The notes below the pieces were generated by a model that saw only the letters and a list, made by a program, of their open reading frames with translations, was not told the DNA's origin and ran no database searches. 64,000 bases of DNA from NCBI GenBank assembly GCA_003116975.1, contig BGKB01000029.1:62001-126000 (forward strand). The letters run 5' to 3'. Origin of the DNA: Aurantiochytrium sp. KH105 (Eukaryota; Sar; Bigyra; Thraustochytrida; Thraustochytriidae). Shown here piece after piece: positions 10,450-21,312 of this stretch (its first letter is position 1; each line of letters starts with the position of its first letter). The translations under genes and the position numbers were made by a program.

Positions 10450-11532
10450 CTAGAACAGGGCATATGTCACACCCTTGAGTTTTTCGAAAAGGGCCATGTT
10501 CACGGCAGTAGCTGGCGCGTGAAATGCCATGCGGGCGCCCACGCCCTGCATCATACCTCGTAGCCCCTCGTGGCGTACTAACTTGGTCAGTCCATCCAGC
10601 ATGTGCTTGTATTGCTCAGATGGCGATGCAGCATTTCCCGGCGCCGACTTGCTTGAAGCGTACTGACGCTGCACCTGGAGCCGCAATTTGACAATGTCGA
10701 GCGGATTCGTACAGAGCGAGGCACTCGCCCCCGCCAGAGCTCCGCAGCCCAGCAGCACGGAGAGCGGCAAGTCAGTCACCGCGCCTCGCTGACGCGATTG
10801 CGAGGACAACGTCTCTGCAAAGCTCTTGAATTGCTCGTAGAACATAAAATACATGGCGGAGAAGGGCCCGAAGGACATCACTGTCGCCCCGTACCCGCGA
10901 TAAAAGCCGCGCCAGCCCTCTGTGCGCACAATGGAACGCAAGGCGTCGTAGCCGCTAGCATAAAACCGGTCCCCCTGCGAAGCTTTCACCTCTGCGACCT
11001 TGGACGAGCGTGGCAGGCTCTGGATCTGCATGCGCTCTTTGATCACGTCAATGGGGACCCACAGGACGCAGCTCACCGTTTCCGCGAGCATGCCGCTCCA
11101 AAAGCTTACAGCGAAAGATACCTTGCCTTTTGCAGCCTCTGCCTCTACTTCAGGGCTGGCCCAGAGCTTGCCGAGCTCGCGCTTGGAGACCTCGTACGAG
11201 GTGAAATACAGGCACGAAGCGGGCATGGACCCCAGCACCGTGGGGCCGAAGCCGCGGTACAGACCTCGAAGTCCTTCCTGCCTCCAGATATCGCTCAAGC
11301 CGTGCACAAAGTTCCTGTACAATGCCCTATTTGCTGCTGCTGCCGCCGCTCCGGCTGCTGCGGCTCCGTTCCCGCCGCGCAGCGCTTGCCACGTCTGGAC
11401 CTGAAGTCGTGCCTTGACGGTGTCAATGGGATGGCACGGAAACCGCGCAAGACCGCCTGCTCCAGCGCTTGCCAACATCGTCGGCACGAGCCGCAAGCTA
11501 TCGCCCGCGTCATCGGCCTCTGCGTCGCCCAT
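10450..11532 (-). CDS. Mitochondrial carrier family protein (SLC25-type), substrate unassigned
   Basis: The 360-aa frame from ATG 11532 contains three mitochondrial-carrier repeats with PX[DE]XX[KR] signatures: HPIDTVKARLQVQ, VPIDVIKERMQIQ and NPLDIVKLRLQVQ. Each is followed by a GLRGLYRG- or GWRGFYRG-type element after the odd helix. These are the family hallmarks: six helices in the mitochondrial inner membrane exchanging metabolites, nucleotides or cofactors. The frame is open to 11877, but upstream residues are low-complexity, so I chose MGDAEADDAG as start, just before the first helix. The first repeat has an Ala-rich loop insertion (GGNGAAAAGAAAAAANR). The general pattern recalls the Mme1 or SAM-carrier-like branch, but the substrate cannot be decided by eye. 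It ends TYALF then TAG at 10450-10452. Confidence 0.92.
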   Translation of the reverse strand: MGDAEADDAGDSLRLVPTMLASAGAGGLARFPCHPIDTVKARLQVQTWQALRGGNGAAAAGAAAAAANRALYRNFVHGLSDIWRQEGLRGLYRGFGPTVLGSMPASCLYFTSYEVSKRELGKLWASPEVEAEAAKGKVSFAVSFWSGMLAETVSCVLWVPIDVIKERMQIQSLPRSSKVAEVKASQGDRFYASGYDALRSIVRTEGWRGFYRGYGATVMSFGPFSAMYFMFYEQFKSFAETLSSQSRQRGAVTDLPLSVLLGCGALAGASASLCTNPLDIVKLRLQVQRQYASSKSAPGNAASPSEQYKHMLDGLTKLVRHEGLRGMMQGVGARMAFHAPATAVNMALFEKLKGVTYALF

Positions 11533-12343
11533 TCTGCGCTCACGCGACAGACACGACTCACCGCGTTTCGTCCCTGTTTTGCATGCTGCTGGTGGAGGTG
11601 GAGGTGGTCCATGTTTCACAGGACGTATGCGTAGCACACCTTCGCATCTTGGGCCAACTCGAAGTCCTGGGCACATGCAGGGGGGGAAGAGGTCAAAGAG
11701 TGTAGCCTGAGTCTGTGAGGCATGGGCGAGCTGGAGGCCAGCTTGTTTTTCAATGAATGAAACGGATTCCATCGAACGATTTCTTGGCATTTCGATTTTC
11801 TGAGCTTTGGCATTGCGAATGGAGAGAGAATGAACTTTGCTATTGAGCTCTCCTACAATTTCCCTATGCACAAGCAAATCAACGAATCAACTTCCCTGTC
11901 ATTTTCAAGTCCAAGCACAATCCAAAAGCCAGTTGTAAAGTAGAGCATACTGCTATTCAAATTTGAGTTCGACCAACCCAAGCCAACATTGTTTTCCAAA
12001 TCAAATGGGACTGACATAGGCTCCAGCTGTTTATTGCAAAAATTGTCAGGGTTAATCAAATCATGTGAACGATCAAGTTTACAGGCTTGAAGGAGCAAGC
12101 AAATATGCAATGAAACAACTTTCAAGAAGAGAAGACTTTGCTTCGATTCCCGACTTGAACCCGCCAACCAACGACATCAAAAAAGACAAACCAGTCTGGC
12201 GCGAACAAATCATCGTGCCAAATGTAAAGCGCAATAGGTATCCTCCCAAGATATCATCGCCAAGGGACATCAAGAATGAAGCAAGCAAATCGAAACGCGA
12301 GTGCAACAAGCTATAGTTTGAAAAGAGTTTCAGGGAAAAGAAT
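11533..12343. other. Spacer between carrier and eL29 genes
   Basis: The segment is AT-richer than its surroundings. An open frame at 12065-12316 (+) is Lys/Ser-rich and lacks any recognisable domain, so I do not call it a gene. The right end is the 3' UTR of eL29 on the minus strand. Confidence 0.4.
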
Positions 12344-13182
12344 TTACTCCTTGTCGCCCTCCGGCTTGTCGTGCTTGTTGTTGTGCTTCTTGGCGAAGCG
12401 CAGGTTGCTGCAAACACATAATATTCACATCGTCGAGACGAGCGTGCATGTCAACAAGTCAGTCAGATGAGCTTTACTTCGCGCGCACGAGTCGCATGAA
12501 GAAGTGCCTGTTCACGTTCTTCGAATCACACTTACCGCAGGTACTTGGGGTCAGAGCCCTTCTGCGACATGAAGCGCTGCTTGCGGAAGCGCTTGAGGCC
12601 GGAGTTCCGGTGAGCCTTGTAGCTGTTATTTGCCAACAAAAAGAAAGGAAAACAGTAAAGGTACCATTGTTAGTTGAAACGTCCCATCTTCGCCTTCTCG
12701 TATCTCCTTTTTTTCTCCTTCCTTGCGCTCTCGCGCTTGCGCTCGCCTCCCCTTTTCTCTGTGCATAAGCGCACAGTCGAAAATGAAGATGAACGCTTTT
12801 CCTGCTTGCTTGCTTCAAAGGGGCCGGGGCTAAGGGCGTTTCCCCGGTCACCTCGCGCATGAGGCTCCGAGGCCTGCCTATTTGCGCAGGCTGCGACCCA
12901 GCCGCCTTCGAGCAGAGCAGATGAGACATGCGGACGCTCGCTACATCTAGCGCCGTGCCGAGCAGCCGCCGTCCGCTTGCTTCACTGCCAGCGAACGTCG
13001 TCCACTCGGCGCCGCGGTCGTCGTCCACAGCAATGATCATCATCCTCATCATCCTCTTTCTCATCAACATCCATTCGACGCGACGCGCGTCGCGCCCACG
13101 TCTGCGCGCGCGGGGCGCGGGCCCCGTCCGTCGCGGTGACCTACCTCTGGTTCCGGTTGGTGTGGAGCTTCTGCTTGACCAT
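12344..13182 (-). CDS. RPL29: 60S ribosomal protein eL29, three exons
   Basis: Exon 1 (13145-13182) encodes MVKQKLHTNRNQ plus two bases. Exon 2 (12536-12622) begins S-YKAHRNSGLKRFRKQRF and ends DPKYLR. Exon 3 (12344-12407) reads NLRFAKKHNNKHDKPEGDKE and stops at TAA. The 62-aa product matches eL29 throughout (human: HTTHNQSRKWHRNGIKK...DPKFLRNMRFAKKHNKK). Splice sites are canonical: donors GTAGGT and GTAAGT, acceptors AACAG and TGCAG. Introns of 522 and 128 nt join phase-correctly. eL29 is a small basic protein of the large subunit. The long first intron right after the start region is typical of ribosomal protein genes and may carry regulatory sequence. Each exon is too short to stand out alone, and the intronic open frames are spurious. 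Confidence 0.93.
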
Positions 13183-13672
13183 TTTCTCCGCGGGGTGGCG
13201 ACCTGCTCGAGCTCTTTCTCGCGCTCCTTGCCCAAACTCTGTCTGCCTGCCGCGCCTGCGCTCCCTCCCTCCCTCGCTGCTGCTCGCAGCTGCTGGCTCG
13301 CTCTGTCTGTCCTTGGCACGACTTGCGCCCGGGCCCCGGAAGTAGCCTATCGCGCCATTCCGCACTTGCGCGCCCGCCCTTTCTCCACTTGCGCCCGCGC
13401 CGCCGCCAGCGGGTGGAGGCGGACCCTGCGGAACGCGCCGGGCACCGCCGGGGTTAGGGTACGAGCCCGGATATCCGGGGGATATGGAAGGCCAGAGTCG
13501 CGGATGTCCGGGGAGATTGAGCGAGCGGGGAAGGCTCGCTGGAGGGTCCAACGGATAAGTTGAGGGACAACGATGGGTGACGAGAGCCCGCCCACCCCAT
13601 GCCTTCGAGTTCGACCTCCTCGCACGCGCTAACAGTAAGCAAAGAATGCTCGTGCTTGTCTGAGAGATGCCT

Positions 13673-13732
<60 letters not shown>

Positions 13733-14007
13733 TCTTAGAAGTGAGGAACGAAAATACTGAGTGAGGTGAGCGAGTGAATCCCAGCCAGCTGGAGAAGTAT
13801 CGCTCGACAAGGTCCTCAAGTCCAGCGCTGGCGCAGTGCTGCAGGGCGATCGATCGCGTGCGCCTGGCAAATCAAGGCAGGAGCGCGGCGAGAACATCCT
13901 GCACAGGGATGAGCAGAGGCTTGCATTACATCAGGTAGTCGATATCACCCGAAATATAGGAAGAAGGAAAATAAGGACGTCCAGCCCGCTCACGCAGCAG
14001 CGGCACA
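13183..14007. other. Divergent promoter region between eL29 and the C2/EF-hand gene
   Basis: GC-rich on the eL29 side, with no convincing gene. A CAAG tetranucleotide array lies at 13672-13732. The last 100 bases before 14008 are AT-richer and are the probable 5' UTR of the large plus-strand gene. Confidence 0.4.
13672..13732. repeat. (CAAG)n microsatellite, ~15 units
   Basis: Uninterrupted CAAG repeat over about 61 bp in the divergent promoter region. Confidence 0.95.
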
Positions 14008-17000
14008 ATGCTGCGCAAATTGTCGCCTCTGCGAAGACGCGAGTCGGACACGCTCGAAGACGCAGACACAGGCGAAAGCGCACGACGCGGATTCTTCCGG
14101 AGCCTTACCAAAAACACAAATCTTGACTTGCTCAGCAACAAGGATAAGACCACCGAACCTGAACAAAAAAACGAAACCTTCCAGGCCCGTGTAGAAATTC
14201 TTCGCGCCGAAGGCTTACGCATTGCAGACAAAAAAGCAAAGTCCTCCGATCCTTTTGTCGAAATTTCCTTGGCAGGCAAGAAACGAAAAACTAGCGTTCG
14301 CTCAAGGACGCTCAACCCGGTGTGGGAGGAAGAGTTTGCATTCGGCACGTCGGCCAGACGCCGTCTTCACGGCGATGAACAAATCCTCTTTCACCTCTTG
14401 GACAAGGATTTTGTTTTCAATGACGATCTTGGCGCCTGCGTACTCGACCTCTCCTCTGTACTAAAAGCACCTGAACGTACACTTACAACATGGCTGCAGC
14501 TCGAGCCTCTGGAGACAGTCGAGGCCGCAAACTCGAGATCGCGATCACCAAAGAAGCGTCGCGGGGCTGCGTCTGCAAATGCTGCGCTTGGAAGGCTCCA
14601 AGTGTGCGTTTCGCTCGAGTCGTCCGAAGCGAAAGCCCTAGAGGAAATTCCGCAAGGAAAAGAAACTGCTGAAACTGATGCCGCCGACGAAGAGGTCAAG
14701 GAAGACGATACACTCCCGGTGGACGCAGACGAGACAGAGCCAGCTGACATCACGCACGCGCAATCAACTAGCGTCGGCTCAAACTTGGCCGAACTCGACG
14801 GAAGTCTGCGCGTAACGATCCATTGCGCGAGAGATCTAATGGCCGCCGATCGGAATGGCAAATCAGACCCATATTGCATGGTTTACTTTGGCAAGAAAAA
14901 GTTCACGACCAAGACAGTCAAGCGATCTCTCGACCCCGAGTGGGCCGAAACTTTCGAATTTGACTTTGCAAAGAACAAAAAGCGAGCTCCACTCACCCTC
15001 AAGGTCTACGACGCAGACTTTATAGGGGATGACTGTCTCGGCAAAGTCGTCATTCCTTTTGCCGAAGTTTTTGAGCAGGCTACCGGAGATCGACAAGATG
15101 GCCAGGTACCAATTTGGTATCAGCTGGACTCGGGCAAGGGCGAAATTCAAGTCTCGCTTGACGTCGTTGGCCAGGAAAATGAGACGAATTCTCTAGAGGC
15201 AGCGCATGGGCGCGCAGCCAACAGGGGTTTACTCGGTGGTCTGCGCTCTCTCTCGCCTCGGAGTCTCACGCGGCGCATGCTCGATGCGTCTTCCCCTCGG
15301 TCACTCACTTCAGGCTCCTTGCAAGCGCGAAAGGCTTCTTCGAGCTCGCAAGGTAGCGACTCGCGCGGGACCGTTCCCGATTCACCGCAGCCTTTTGAGC
15401 TCAAAATTATTCGCGCCAAGGGTCTTCGCAGCGCCGACAAGAACGGCCTGAGCGATCCTTTCTGCAAAGTTCAGTTGCTTCGTGAGCGCCACAGGACACG
15501 AAAAATTCGTAAATCACTTGAACCGGAGTGGAACGAGACCTTTTCTTTCTCACGCGCCACGCACTGGGAGTGGCAATCCTCGCTTACTGTTTTTGTTGCT
15601 GACGCCGACATGCTCGGGACCTCCGATTTTCTTGGACAAGCAGAAGTCACGCTTGAAACCCTCTACGAAGCTCGGGGGGCGCCCATTTGGCTCGATCTAC
15701 GGCCCAAGGGTTCATATTCATCAGAAAGACCAGATGCTGTCAACTCCAATGACGAAAACGACACTGAGCTCGGTAGTATCCAGATTGCGGCGACCTTTAA
15801 AGAACAAAAAGATGAGCTGGCACCACCGTCTGCGTCCGAGGGAATTTGCGTCCGTGTTTTTCGCGCCAAGGAACTTCCCGCCACGGACCGAGGAGCCTCG
15901 TGCGACCCTTATTGTGTGATTTCATACAAGACTCGAAATGGGAAGTCACGAAAGGTGAAGACGTCTGTGATCAAGAATTCGCGAGAACCATCCTGGGAAG
16001 ATGACGAACGCGCCTCGTTTCAGCTGAAGGATGCAGACGCTGAGGCGGAAGAAAGCAGTCTCCAAGTAAAAGTTCTTGACAAAGACCTGTTTGGTAGAAA
16101 TCTCGTTGGCCATCTTGAGCTGAATGTGCAAGCAGCATTGGCCCAACGCGAAGCGAGCTGGTACTCGCTTGCGCCCAAGGGTGGCAAAATATTACTTTCG
16201 GTCACCCGGATAGGAAAGTCGGATGATGCTGAAAACCAAGGCGCAACGTCGAACGCGGAGACGTCCGCGCTGGCTGTCTTTGACGATGTTATACTGCACA
16301 TGCAGAGACAACTTAGAAAGCATTGTGGAACAATTGAAAAGCTGCAAACCGCTTTTGAAATGAACGATACGAATCACTCGGGCTTCATCGATCGCGAAGA
16401 ATTGGCTCACCTTTTACAACATTTTGGAATCAGCAAAGGACTTCGTGATGGTGACGAAGACACTCTTCTGGACGCTCTCGATACGAACGGGGACGGGCAG
16501 ATCGACTTTGAAGAGCTACGTGCATTGCTAGATGATCTCGATTCTCCAGGGTCGCCGGGGTCGCCAGAGTCACCCTTTTCGCCTCAGTCGGCAGCGTCGA
16601 AACTTCAGAGAAGCGAGTCAGGATTGAAGGAGGAGCTTCAGGATGTATTGGCAGCTATCGTTGGCAATGCCATCCATACAAGACGGCGCCTCAGCCAAGG
16701 AGTTTCCGAAGCTGATCTTGTTGACGATTTCGTTTGCGAACTTCGCCAGAACTTCGAGCTTGTTGATGACGAGAACACCGGAACGCTCAAGGGAGAGGCA
16801 AAGCTTACCAACGTGCTAGCCCTGACTCGAGTTGCGCTGCGCAGCGGGCACGACGATGCCCAGGTGCTCTTTCAAGCTTTTCGCCCCGAGACGGCTGGGC
16901 CACGCTCGGGCAAGGTGTTGAGCTACTACAGGTTATGCGAGGCAATACTCGCCTGTGCTGCAGCCTCACAAGAAGCGCAACATGGGGCCAAAGGTGCTCT

Positions 17001-20000
17001 TGAAGAACACGCGGATAACGAGGACAAGGGCATTCCCGCGGATATAGGTCGCCGCAATGATGCGGTGGTCTTCGTTCACGTGTTATGCGCTGAAAATCTT
17101 CCTCGCGCCGATCGCGTTTCCGGAAAGGCTGACCCTTTTGTGGTTGTCAAGCTTGGTTCGCGCTCGCAAAAGACAAGCGTTGTCAAACGCACGCTCAATC
17201 CATCCTGGAATGACGAGACCTTCGAGTTTCCGTGCGTTAGAGGCGGAAAGTCCGAATTTGGCCCAGAAGATGAGATCATTGTTCAAGTCAAAGATAAGGA
17301 CATGCTCTTTTCGGAGCTTCTCGGCACTCTCACGATCCCTCTTGCACGGGTTTCTCACAACGAGGAAAGCGCAGCATGGTACATTCTTGAATTACCCAGA
17401 GGCCGTCGCAAGGAATTGGGGAAGGCGATAAAGCAGCCGCGAGTCCAGCTATTAGTTTCGATCGAAGGGGTTTATGAGCAGCTCCCGGCACCGCAAACAT
17501 CAGGACTTTCGCCGCCTATTGCTAGCGTCGACGAGTATCGCGAAGGCATGCAGTTTTCGCCAGCAGGAAGTCTTGCAAGTGAAGACCAAACATCTCTTGC
17601 AAGTCCACGGTCTGGCTACGGAAGTGACCAAAGCATCGCAAGCGACCAAACGCGGTGGCATGATCGTCAGCTTCGGGAAATCCGCAATCTTGTGGCACGT
17701 GCTCTTCGCGATGGTGGGAGAAAGCAAAGCCTCCGCGCAGAGTTTGAAAGACTGGACGTCAGACAAAGGGGATACCTGTCGTCGCGGCGGCTGTTGGCCG
17801 GGCTAGCGGCATCTGGGATTCATCTGACGCCTGCGCAGCTTGCAGTGGTGCTCCCACGAATCGATCCCGAAGGAAAGGATCGTGCGGACTACAGTCTTTT
17901 TTGCAAAATTGTGCGAGCAGACACTGTGTCAAGTACTCAGCGTACTTCGAGTGCGTTTGTCGAGAACACGCGCTCACGTCTAAGCCAGGTGCTTGCGCGT
18001 GCGCACGCGCGAAAAACAAAGTTTGCCACACTCTTTCTCGCATTCGACACCTCGCAAAGCGGTCTCATGTCGGAGCAAGATTGTCGCAGCGCGCTCAAAG
18101 CTCTTGACGCTTTCTTTGAGCCGAATGAGCTCAGCACGCTGGCGCAGCGGATCCCAGGTGCAGAGCAGAATGGATACATTGCCTACGAAAAACTTTTGGC
18201 GGCCGTGTGCCCATCCATCGATGTGGCCGAGCTCTTTCTCGATGCGCGAACGGCTTATAGCGTTCAACGTGGGCCATCTGGCTCCCGCGGTGATCAAGAG
18301 AGCGTATATTCAAGTTTGACGAGGCTCAAGCGCGCCTCTCGTATGCTCGCGCAGAGCAAGAGTGGATTTGATCTTGCTCGAGCGCTCGAGAAACTCGACG
18401 TCGCCGGAGACGGCAAGATTTCTCGGCGGGTGTTTCGCAAGTTTCTACTTTCTGAACTAACGCCAACACCGGGCATCACCGCTGGAGACCAGTTGTCCGA
18501 AGTCGACGCGCAAGCTCTCGTTGATCATTTCGATCCGCGTGATACAGGCATGATAGATTACACGGAGGTTTACAAGGCTTGTGCTATGACCAAGGACGAG
18601 CTGAGCGCGGTGATTGAACGTTTCCGAGATGCTCTGCAATCTCAGCACCGTCTTCGCTCGAGTAGTGGAGCGCCCTCATTGCTGACGGCTTTCAGTCGCG
18701 CAGATCGCGAAGGAACGGGTCGCATCTCGAGACGCGAATTTCGTCAAGTGCTCGAGACAATGAGTGGGGATCTCCCCATCACGCTTTCTTCTGAAGAGAT
18801 GCGTTTTCTGATGGACAAGTTTGATGCCAATTGCTCTGGCATGATTTCCTTTCACGATTTTGTCCACTACGTTCATGAAGGTGTCCCTCCGTCCTTGGGC
18901 GCTGCTGATCAAGGAGAGGTTGATTTGTACCATGTGGACAAGCTCATGCGCGCAGAGAAAAGCGAAGGTCCACAATATCGAGCGACCTTCGCAGCAGGAA
19001 CAGGAGCGTCAGGGGGAGCACTGAGAGATGCAGCGAATGCGAGCCCTCTGCGCCCGCACGGAGTCATTGGCGGTTTACTTGAGACTGCGAATGGCGCCGC
19101 AGAGAGCAGTGCCTTGCCTGTTGCGGACCTTTGGCATCCGCACACCATCAGCGAGTGGCTTGAGCGGCACGCCACATCTGCAGAGAGAAGCGATTTTGAC
19201 GAACTATATCGCTCCATCTCCAAGTTTGAGCATCGCCCCGTTGGCGCTTCGATTGGCTTGTATGGAGGAGAGGCTAGCCTGCGCTCGCCGGTGCGGGGTC
19301 GCAGCCCGGTGCGATATGATGTCCGCTCGGGGGCCTCGTATGTGCAGGTTCGCTCGCCTTCCCCCATGGACCGTGCGTCGAATCGAGTCGGCTGGCGTTG
19401 CACAGCCTGCAAACACGTCAATCATGGCCTACAGACCCTGAATACCTGTGCGCGCTGCGGGGGGATCCGGGCTATTTCCGCTCGTGTCGTGATTCGTCAT
19501 GACCACAGCGATTCTGAAGACGATGACGAAGGTTCGGTCTCGGATCGAAGCGCCTTTTCGTCCGACTCGGAGGAGAGCCCACGTCGGGGTCGTCGTCGTC
19601 GCACGCAGCGCTCGCAATCCGGATCTCGCTCTCGATCTCGCTCTCGATCTCACTCGCGCAGCCGCCGTGATTCGTCAAAGCACAATCGTGTAAGCCGTGA
19701 CCGTGGTCGTAGCCCCCGACGTCGAAAGAAGACACGGTCAAGCTCGAGGAAACGAGCTGATCGCGGACTGTCTGCGTCGTCGCGGGAGAGTGGCTCGGAA
19801 AGTGAGGGGTCGTGGTCTTGCGATTCGAGTGAGTCGGACACAATGCTATCCGATGGTATGCCGCGAACCTTTGATCCAGAATTTTGGCGTGTGGCCAATC
19901 AGCGGCGGCTCGAGAAACAAGCGAGAGCTGAGCGCAAGCGACTTAAAGCCGAGCGCAAGCTAAACGCTTCACTTCGAAAGAAAGCTCAAGCGCAAGAGAA

Positions 20001-20181
20001 GAAGAAGCATCGGCAGCGGTCCAGGTCACGCTCGAAGAAGAGTGTTCACAAGGACGCAAAGGCGCGAGGTCGCAAGAAGAATCACGACCATCATCATCGT
20101 CATCATCATGAAAAGCATAAATCGCGATCAAAGTCTCGACGTCGCAGCAAATCGCGAAGCAAAAGCAAAAGTAAGCGTTAA
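14008..20181 (+). CDS. Giant C2-domain/EF-hand protein with RanBP2-type zinc finger and RS-rich tail (2057 aa)
   Basis: One uninterrupted frame. At least five C2 domains start near residues 58, 266, 463, 612 and 1020, each with a Ca-binding loop such as GKSDPYC, GLSDPFC or GKADPFV and a second NPxW-type motif (LNPVWEEEF, LDPEWAETF, LNPSWNDETF). Paired EF-hands follow C2-4 (DTNHSGFIDREE near 787, DTNGDGQIDFEE near 825). More diverged EF-like units lie between about 1240 and 1630 (DVAGDGKISRR, DREGTGRISRRE, DANCSGMISFHD). Near residue 1795 is a RanBP2-type zinc finger (WRCTACKHVN...NTCARCG). The last ~220 residues are acidic, then Ser-Arg repeats and Lys/Arg/His. C2 and EF modules imply Ca-dependent phospholipid binding; the finger and RS tail are typical of RNA-processing proteins. 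I infer a Ca-regulated scaffold, possibly acting at more than one site. No transmembrane segment is visible, unlike ferlins and multi-C2 tethers. Confidence 0.93.
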   Translation: MLRKLSPLRRRESDTLEDADTGESARRGFFRSLTKNTNLDLLSNKDKTTEPEQKNETFQARVEILRAEGLRIADKKAKSSDPFVEISLAGKKRKTSVRSRTLNPVWEEEFAFGTSARRRLHGDEQILFHLLDKDFVFNDDLGACVLDLSSVLKAPERTLTTWLQLEPLETVEAANSRSRSPKKRRGAASANAALGRLQVCVSLESSEAKALEEIPQGKETAETDAADEEVKEDDTLPVDADETEPADITHAQSTSVGSNLAELDGSLRVTIHCARDLMAADRNGKSDPYCMVYFGKKKFTTKTVKRSLDPEWAETFEFDFAKNKKRAPLTLKVYDADFIGDDCLGKVVIPFAEVFEQATGDRQDGQVPIWYQLDSGKGEIQVSLDVVGQENETNSLEAAHGRAANRGLLGGLRSLSPRSLTRRMLDASSPRSLTSGSLQARKASSSSQGSDSRGTVPDSPQPFELKIIRAKGLRSADKNGLSDPFCKVQLLRERHRTRKIRKSLEPEWNETFSFSRATHWEWQSSLTVFVADADMLGTSDFLGQAEVTLETLYEARGAPIWLDLRPKGSYSSERPDAVNSNDENDTELGSIQIAATFKEQKDELAPPSASEGICVRVFRAKELPATDRGASCDPYCVISYKTRNGKSRKVKTSVIKNSREPSWEDDERASFQLKDADAEAEESSLQVKVLDKDLFGRNLVGHLELNVQAALAQREASWYSLAPKGGKILLSVTRIGKSDDAENQGATSNAETSALAVFDDVILHMQRQLRKHCGTIEKLQTAFEMNDTNHSGFIDREELAHLLQHFGISKGLRDGDEDTLLDALDTNGDGQIDFEELRALLDDLDSPGSPGSPESPFSPQSAASKLQRSESGLKEELQDVLAAIVGNAIHTRRRLSQGVSEADLVDDFVCELRQNFELVDDENTGTLKGEAKLTNVLALTRVALRSGHDDAQVLFQAFRPETAGPRSGKVLSYYRLCEAILACAAASQEAQHGAKGALEEHADNEDKGIPADIGRRNDAVVFVHVLCAENLPRADRVSGKADPFVVVKLGSRSQKTSVVKRTLNPSWNDETFEFPCVRGGKSEFGPEDEIIVQVKDKDMLFSELLGTLTIPLARVSHNEESAAWYILELPRGRRKELGKAIKQPRVQLLVSIEGVYEQLPAPQTSGLSPPIASVDEYREGMQFSPAGSLASEDQTSLASPRSGYGSDQSIASDQTRWHDRQLREIRNLVARALRDGGRKQSLRAEFERLDVRQRGYLSSRRLLAGLAASGIHLTPAQLAVVLPRIDPEGKDRADYSLFCKIVRADTVSSTQRTSSAFVENTRSRLSQVLARAHARKTKFATLFLAFDTSQSGLMSEQDCRSALKALDAFFEPNELSTLAQRIPGAEQNGYIAYEKLLAAVCPSIDVAELFLDARTAYSVQRGPSGSRGDQESVYSSLTRLKRASRMLAQSKSGFDLARALEKLDVAGDGKISRRVFRKFLLSELTPTPGITAGDQLSEVDAQALVDHFDPRDTGMIDYTEVYKACAMTKDELSAVIERFRDALQSQHRLRSSSGAPSLLTAFSRADREGTGRISRREFRQVLETMSGDLPITLSSEEMRFLMDKFDANCSGMISFHDFVHYVHEGVPPSLGAADQGEVDLYHVDKLMRAEKSEGPQYRATFAAGTGASGGALRDAANASPLRPHGVIGGLLETANGAAESSALPVADLWHPHTISEWLERHATSAERSDFDELYRSISKFEHRPVGASIGLYGGEASLRSPVRGRSPVRYDVRSGASYVQVRSPSPMDRASNRVGWRCTACKHVNHGLQTLNTCARCGGIRAISARVVIRHDHSDSEDDDEGSVSDRSAFSSDSEESPRRGRRRRTQRSQSGSRSRSRSRSHSRSRRDSSKHNRVSRDRGRSPRRRKKTRSSSRKRADRGLSASSRESGSESEGSWSCDSSESDTMLSDGMPRTFDPEFWRVANQRRLEKQARAERKRLKAERKLNASLRKKAQAQEKKKHRQRSRSRSKKSVHKDAKARGRKKNHDHHHRHHHEKHKSRSKSRRRSKSRSKSKSKR

Positions 20182-21312
20182 AAGATTATAGCTTTTTTTT
20201 TAAGACCGTCTTTTTATAAGACCGTCTTTTTATAAGAGCAGGAGCAAAAATATACGGAGATTTGACAGACCCGAAAATCCGCACTTGCGTTTCGCAGACC
20301 GCGGCGAGGACGCCTGGCTTCGGCTTGGCCTGGAGAGCGCGAATCTGGTCTTTTCGAGCCACGAAATTTCGTAGACGGAAAGTTATCGCGTTTGCGGGCC
20401 GCGTGGGGTGGTGGTAATAGGCGCTAATATGGGCAGAGAGTTCCCAGTCGTAATAGGGCAAAGGTAGACGCAAAAGCGCCAAATAAGGTACCAATGACTG
20501 TTGAAATTCCCAGCATCCTGAACAAGCTCCTGGTGTAGTGAGCGATGACGTCTTGTTCGAGGGACCGCTTTGGGGAGTACACTTGCTAAATGTGTTTTGT
20601 TGTGGCACATTTCTTGGTCCTCGTCGGCCTGGGCGTCATGCTTCAACGAGCGGTGCANNNNNNNNNNNNNNNNNNNNNNNNNNNNNNNNNNNNNNNNNNN
20701 NNNNNNNNNNNNNNNNNNNNNNNNNNNNNNNNNNNNNNNNNNNNNNNNNNNNNNNNNNNNNNNNNNNNNNNNNNNNNNNNNNNNNNNNNNNNNNNNNNNN
20801 NNNNNNNNNNNNNNNNNNNNNNNNNNNNNNNNTCAAAAAAAAAAAATGTTAAAATCTATTCTGAACGGTGGTTATTTGTGATTTGGTGGCCCGTCTGAAA
20901 GGTGGTTTAAACCTGTTCGTTTTTCCTGCCCGGATCATCCATTTTTTTCACATTTTTGCAAATTAAATATCATGATGCATCTCGCCTCGCACATGTTCAA
21001 AGTCCTTAAGGTCTTTCAAAATCAATACCCAGGACTCATCGTCAAGACCAAAGAATATCAATTTCGTTTTCAATTCAAAATCGCGTAGAGCTCTGAATGT
21101 CAAATGTATTACGCACGTGCTGGTGCTACAGAGCTTGTTCATGCTAACTTTTGTTTGCCCACTGAAATCAAAACACGTGGGGCAAGCTGAGGGTGGGTCT
21201 TGGGGATAGGAAGATGCGATAAGGTATTGTCACTTTTTCAGGTTGTTCGCGCCGTTGATCTTTGCATTCGGCATTGTCACTGTCGACGACTTGGTAAAAG
21301 CATTCTCTATCA
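20182..21312. other. Intergenic with short tandem repeat and assembly gap
   Basis: A 16-bp unit (AAGACCGTCTTTTTAT) is repeated twice at about 20202-20233, just after the stop of the C2 gene, and may sit in its 3' UTR. N fills 20658-20832. The remainder, 20833-21312, is AT-rich and without a convincing gene. Confidence 0.5.
20658..20832. other. Assembly gap (175 N)
   Basis: Continuous run of N. Anything spanning 20.64-20.84 kb cannot be judged. Confidence 0.99.

Noticed and set aside
16020..18297. Many antisense frames inside the C2/EF-hand gene
   Set aside because: Mirror frames of a strongly biased coding sequence.
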